A DNA stretch of 5,300 nt from UBA1731 sp964567665 (GTDB lineage Bacteria > Verrucomicrobiota > Kiritimatiellia > RFP12 > UBA1067): NCBI GenBank assembly GCA_964567665.1, contig CAZMNN010000073.1:1-5300 (forward strand), written 5' to 3'. The position numbers and the translations under genes are program-made. The notes under the pieces were generated by a model. The model saw only the letters and a program-made list of their open reading frames with translations, did not search any database and was not told where the DNA came from. Positions 5,228 to 5,300 of this stretch are shown here, in pieces; position 1 is the first letter of the stretch; every line of letters starts with the position of its first letter.

Positions 5228-5300
5228 ATGTCCCCTAACAAGCGCATATTTCTGAACATTGTGGCTACCTATGGGCGGTCGTTGTATGCGCTTGTCTGTG
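5228..5300 (+). CDS. Start of a probable polysaccharide/O-antigen flippase gene, cut by the window edge
   Basis: Only the first 24 codons are present: MSPNKRIFLNIVATYGRSLY followed by ALVC. A short N-terminus with NKRI, then a hydrophobic helix carrying a YxRSL-like segment, is how Wzx-type lipopolysaccharide flippases of the MATE-like superfamily often begin in PVC-group and Bacteroidota genomes. In a complete protein of about 450-520 residues this would be the first of 12-14 membrane helices. No clear ribosome-binding site is visible. If correct, the window ends at a cell-surface polysaccharide locus. The call rests on a short stretch and on memory of related N-termini, so it is tentative. 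Confidence 0.5.
   Translation, partial: MSPNKRIFLNIVATYGRSLYALVC

Overview
The window is a piece of bacterial chromosome or large accessory island. An A/T-leaning set of plus-strand genes is interrupted by one G/C-rich insertion sequence. Base composition separates the two: 42 of 60 bases are G or C at 1741-1800 (inside the element), against 19 of 60 at 3301-3360 (ATPase gene). The organism cannot be fixed from 5.3 kb. The start of the last gene (an O-antigen/polysaccharide flippase-like N-terminus) and the cysteine-rich IS30-type transposase recall anaerobic gut bacteria such as Kiritimatiellota/Lentisphaerota or Lachnospiraceae. That is a weak inference from memory of protein style.

Layout. 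(1) 2-700: the 3' part of an unrecognised, cysteine-containing protein gene whose start lies outside the window. It is followed by a short, possibly broken reading frame at 708-843. (2) 871-2745: an IS30-family element with perfect 26-bp terminal inverted repeats and extra subterminal copies of the same motif. Its minus-strand transposase gene carries a one-base frameshift near 1817, so it is probably dead unless rescued by frameshifting or by another copy. (3) 2808-4500: a tightly coupled two-gene unit. The first gene encodes an ABC/AAA-type ATPase of the OLD/RecF-like kind (Walker A, SSGQQ signature, EEPEAH Walker B, THSP H-loop). The second overlaps it by 8 bases and encodes a small protein with a D...ExK nuclease-like core. 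(4) 4627-5208: a protein with one N-terminal membrane segment and a helical, coiled-coil-prone cytoplasmic part. (5) 5228-5300: the first 24 codons of a probable polysaccharide flippase.

The best candidate for an undescribed system is the ATPase plus PD-(D/E)XK-like pair. Its architecture matches known ATPase-effector anti-phage modules in logic (compare Septu, Gabija, PARIS), but I cannot equate it with any named system. The ATPase gene has a perfect extended -10 box ending 7 bases before its ATG, which predicts a leaderless transcript. The second gene has a good ribosome-binding site inside the end of the first. The membrane protein downstream could be a third partner but is separated by about 126 bases.
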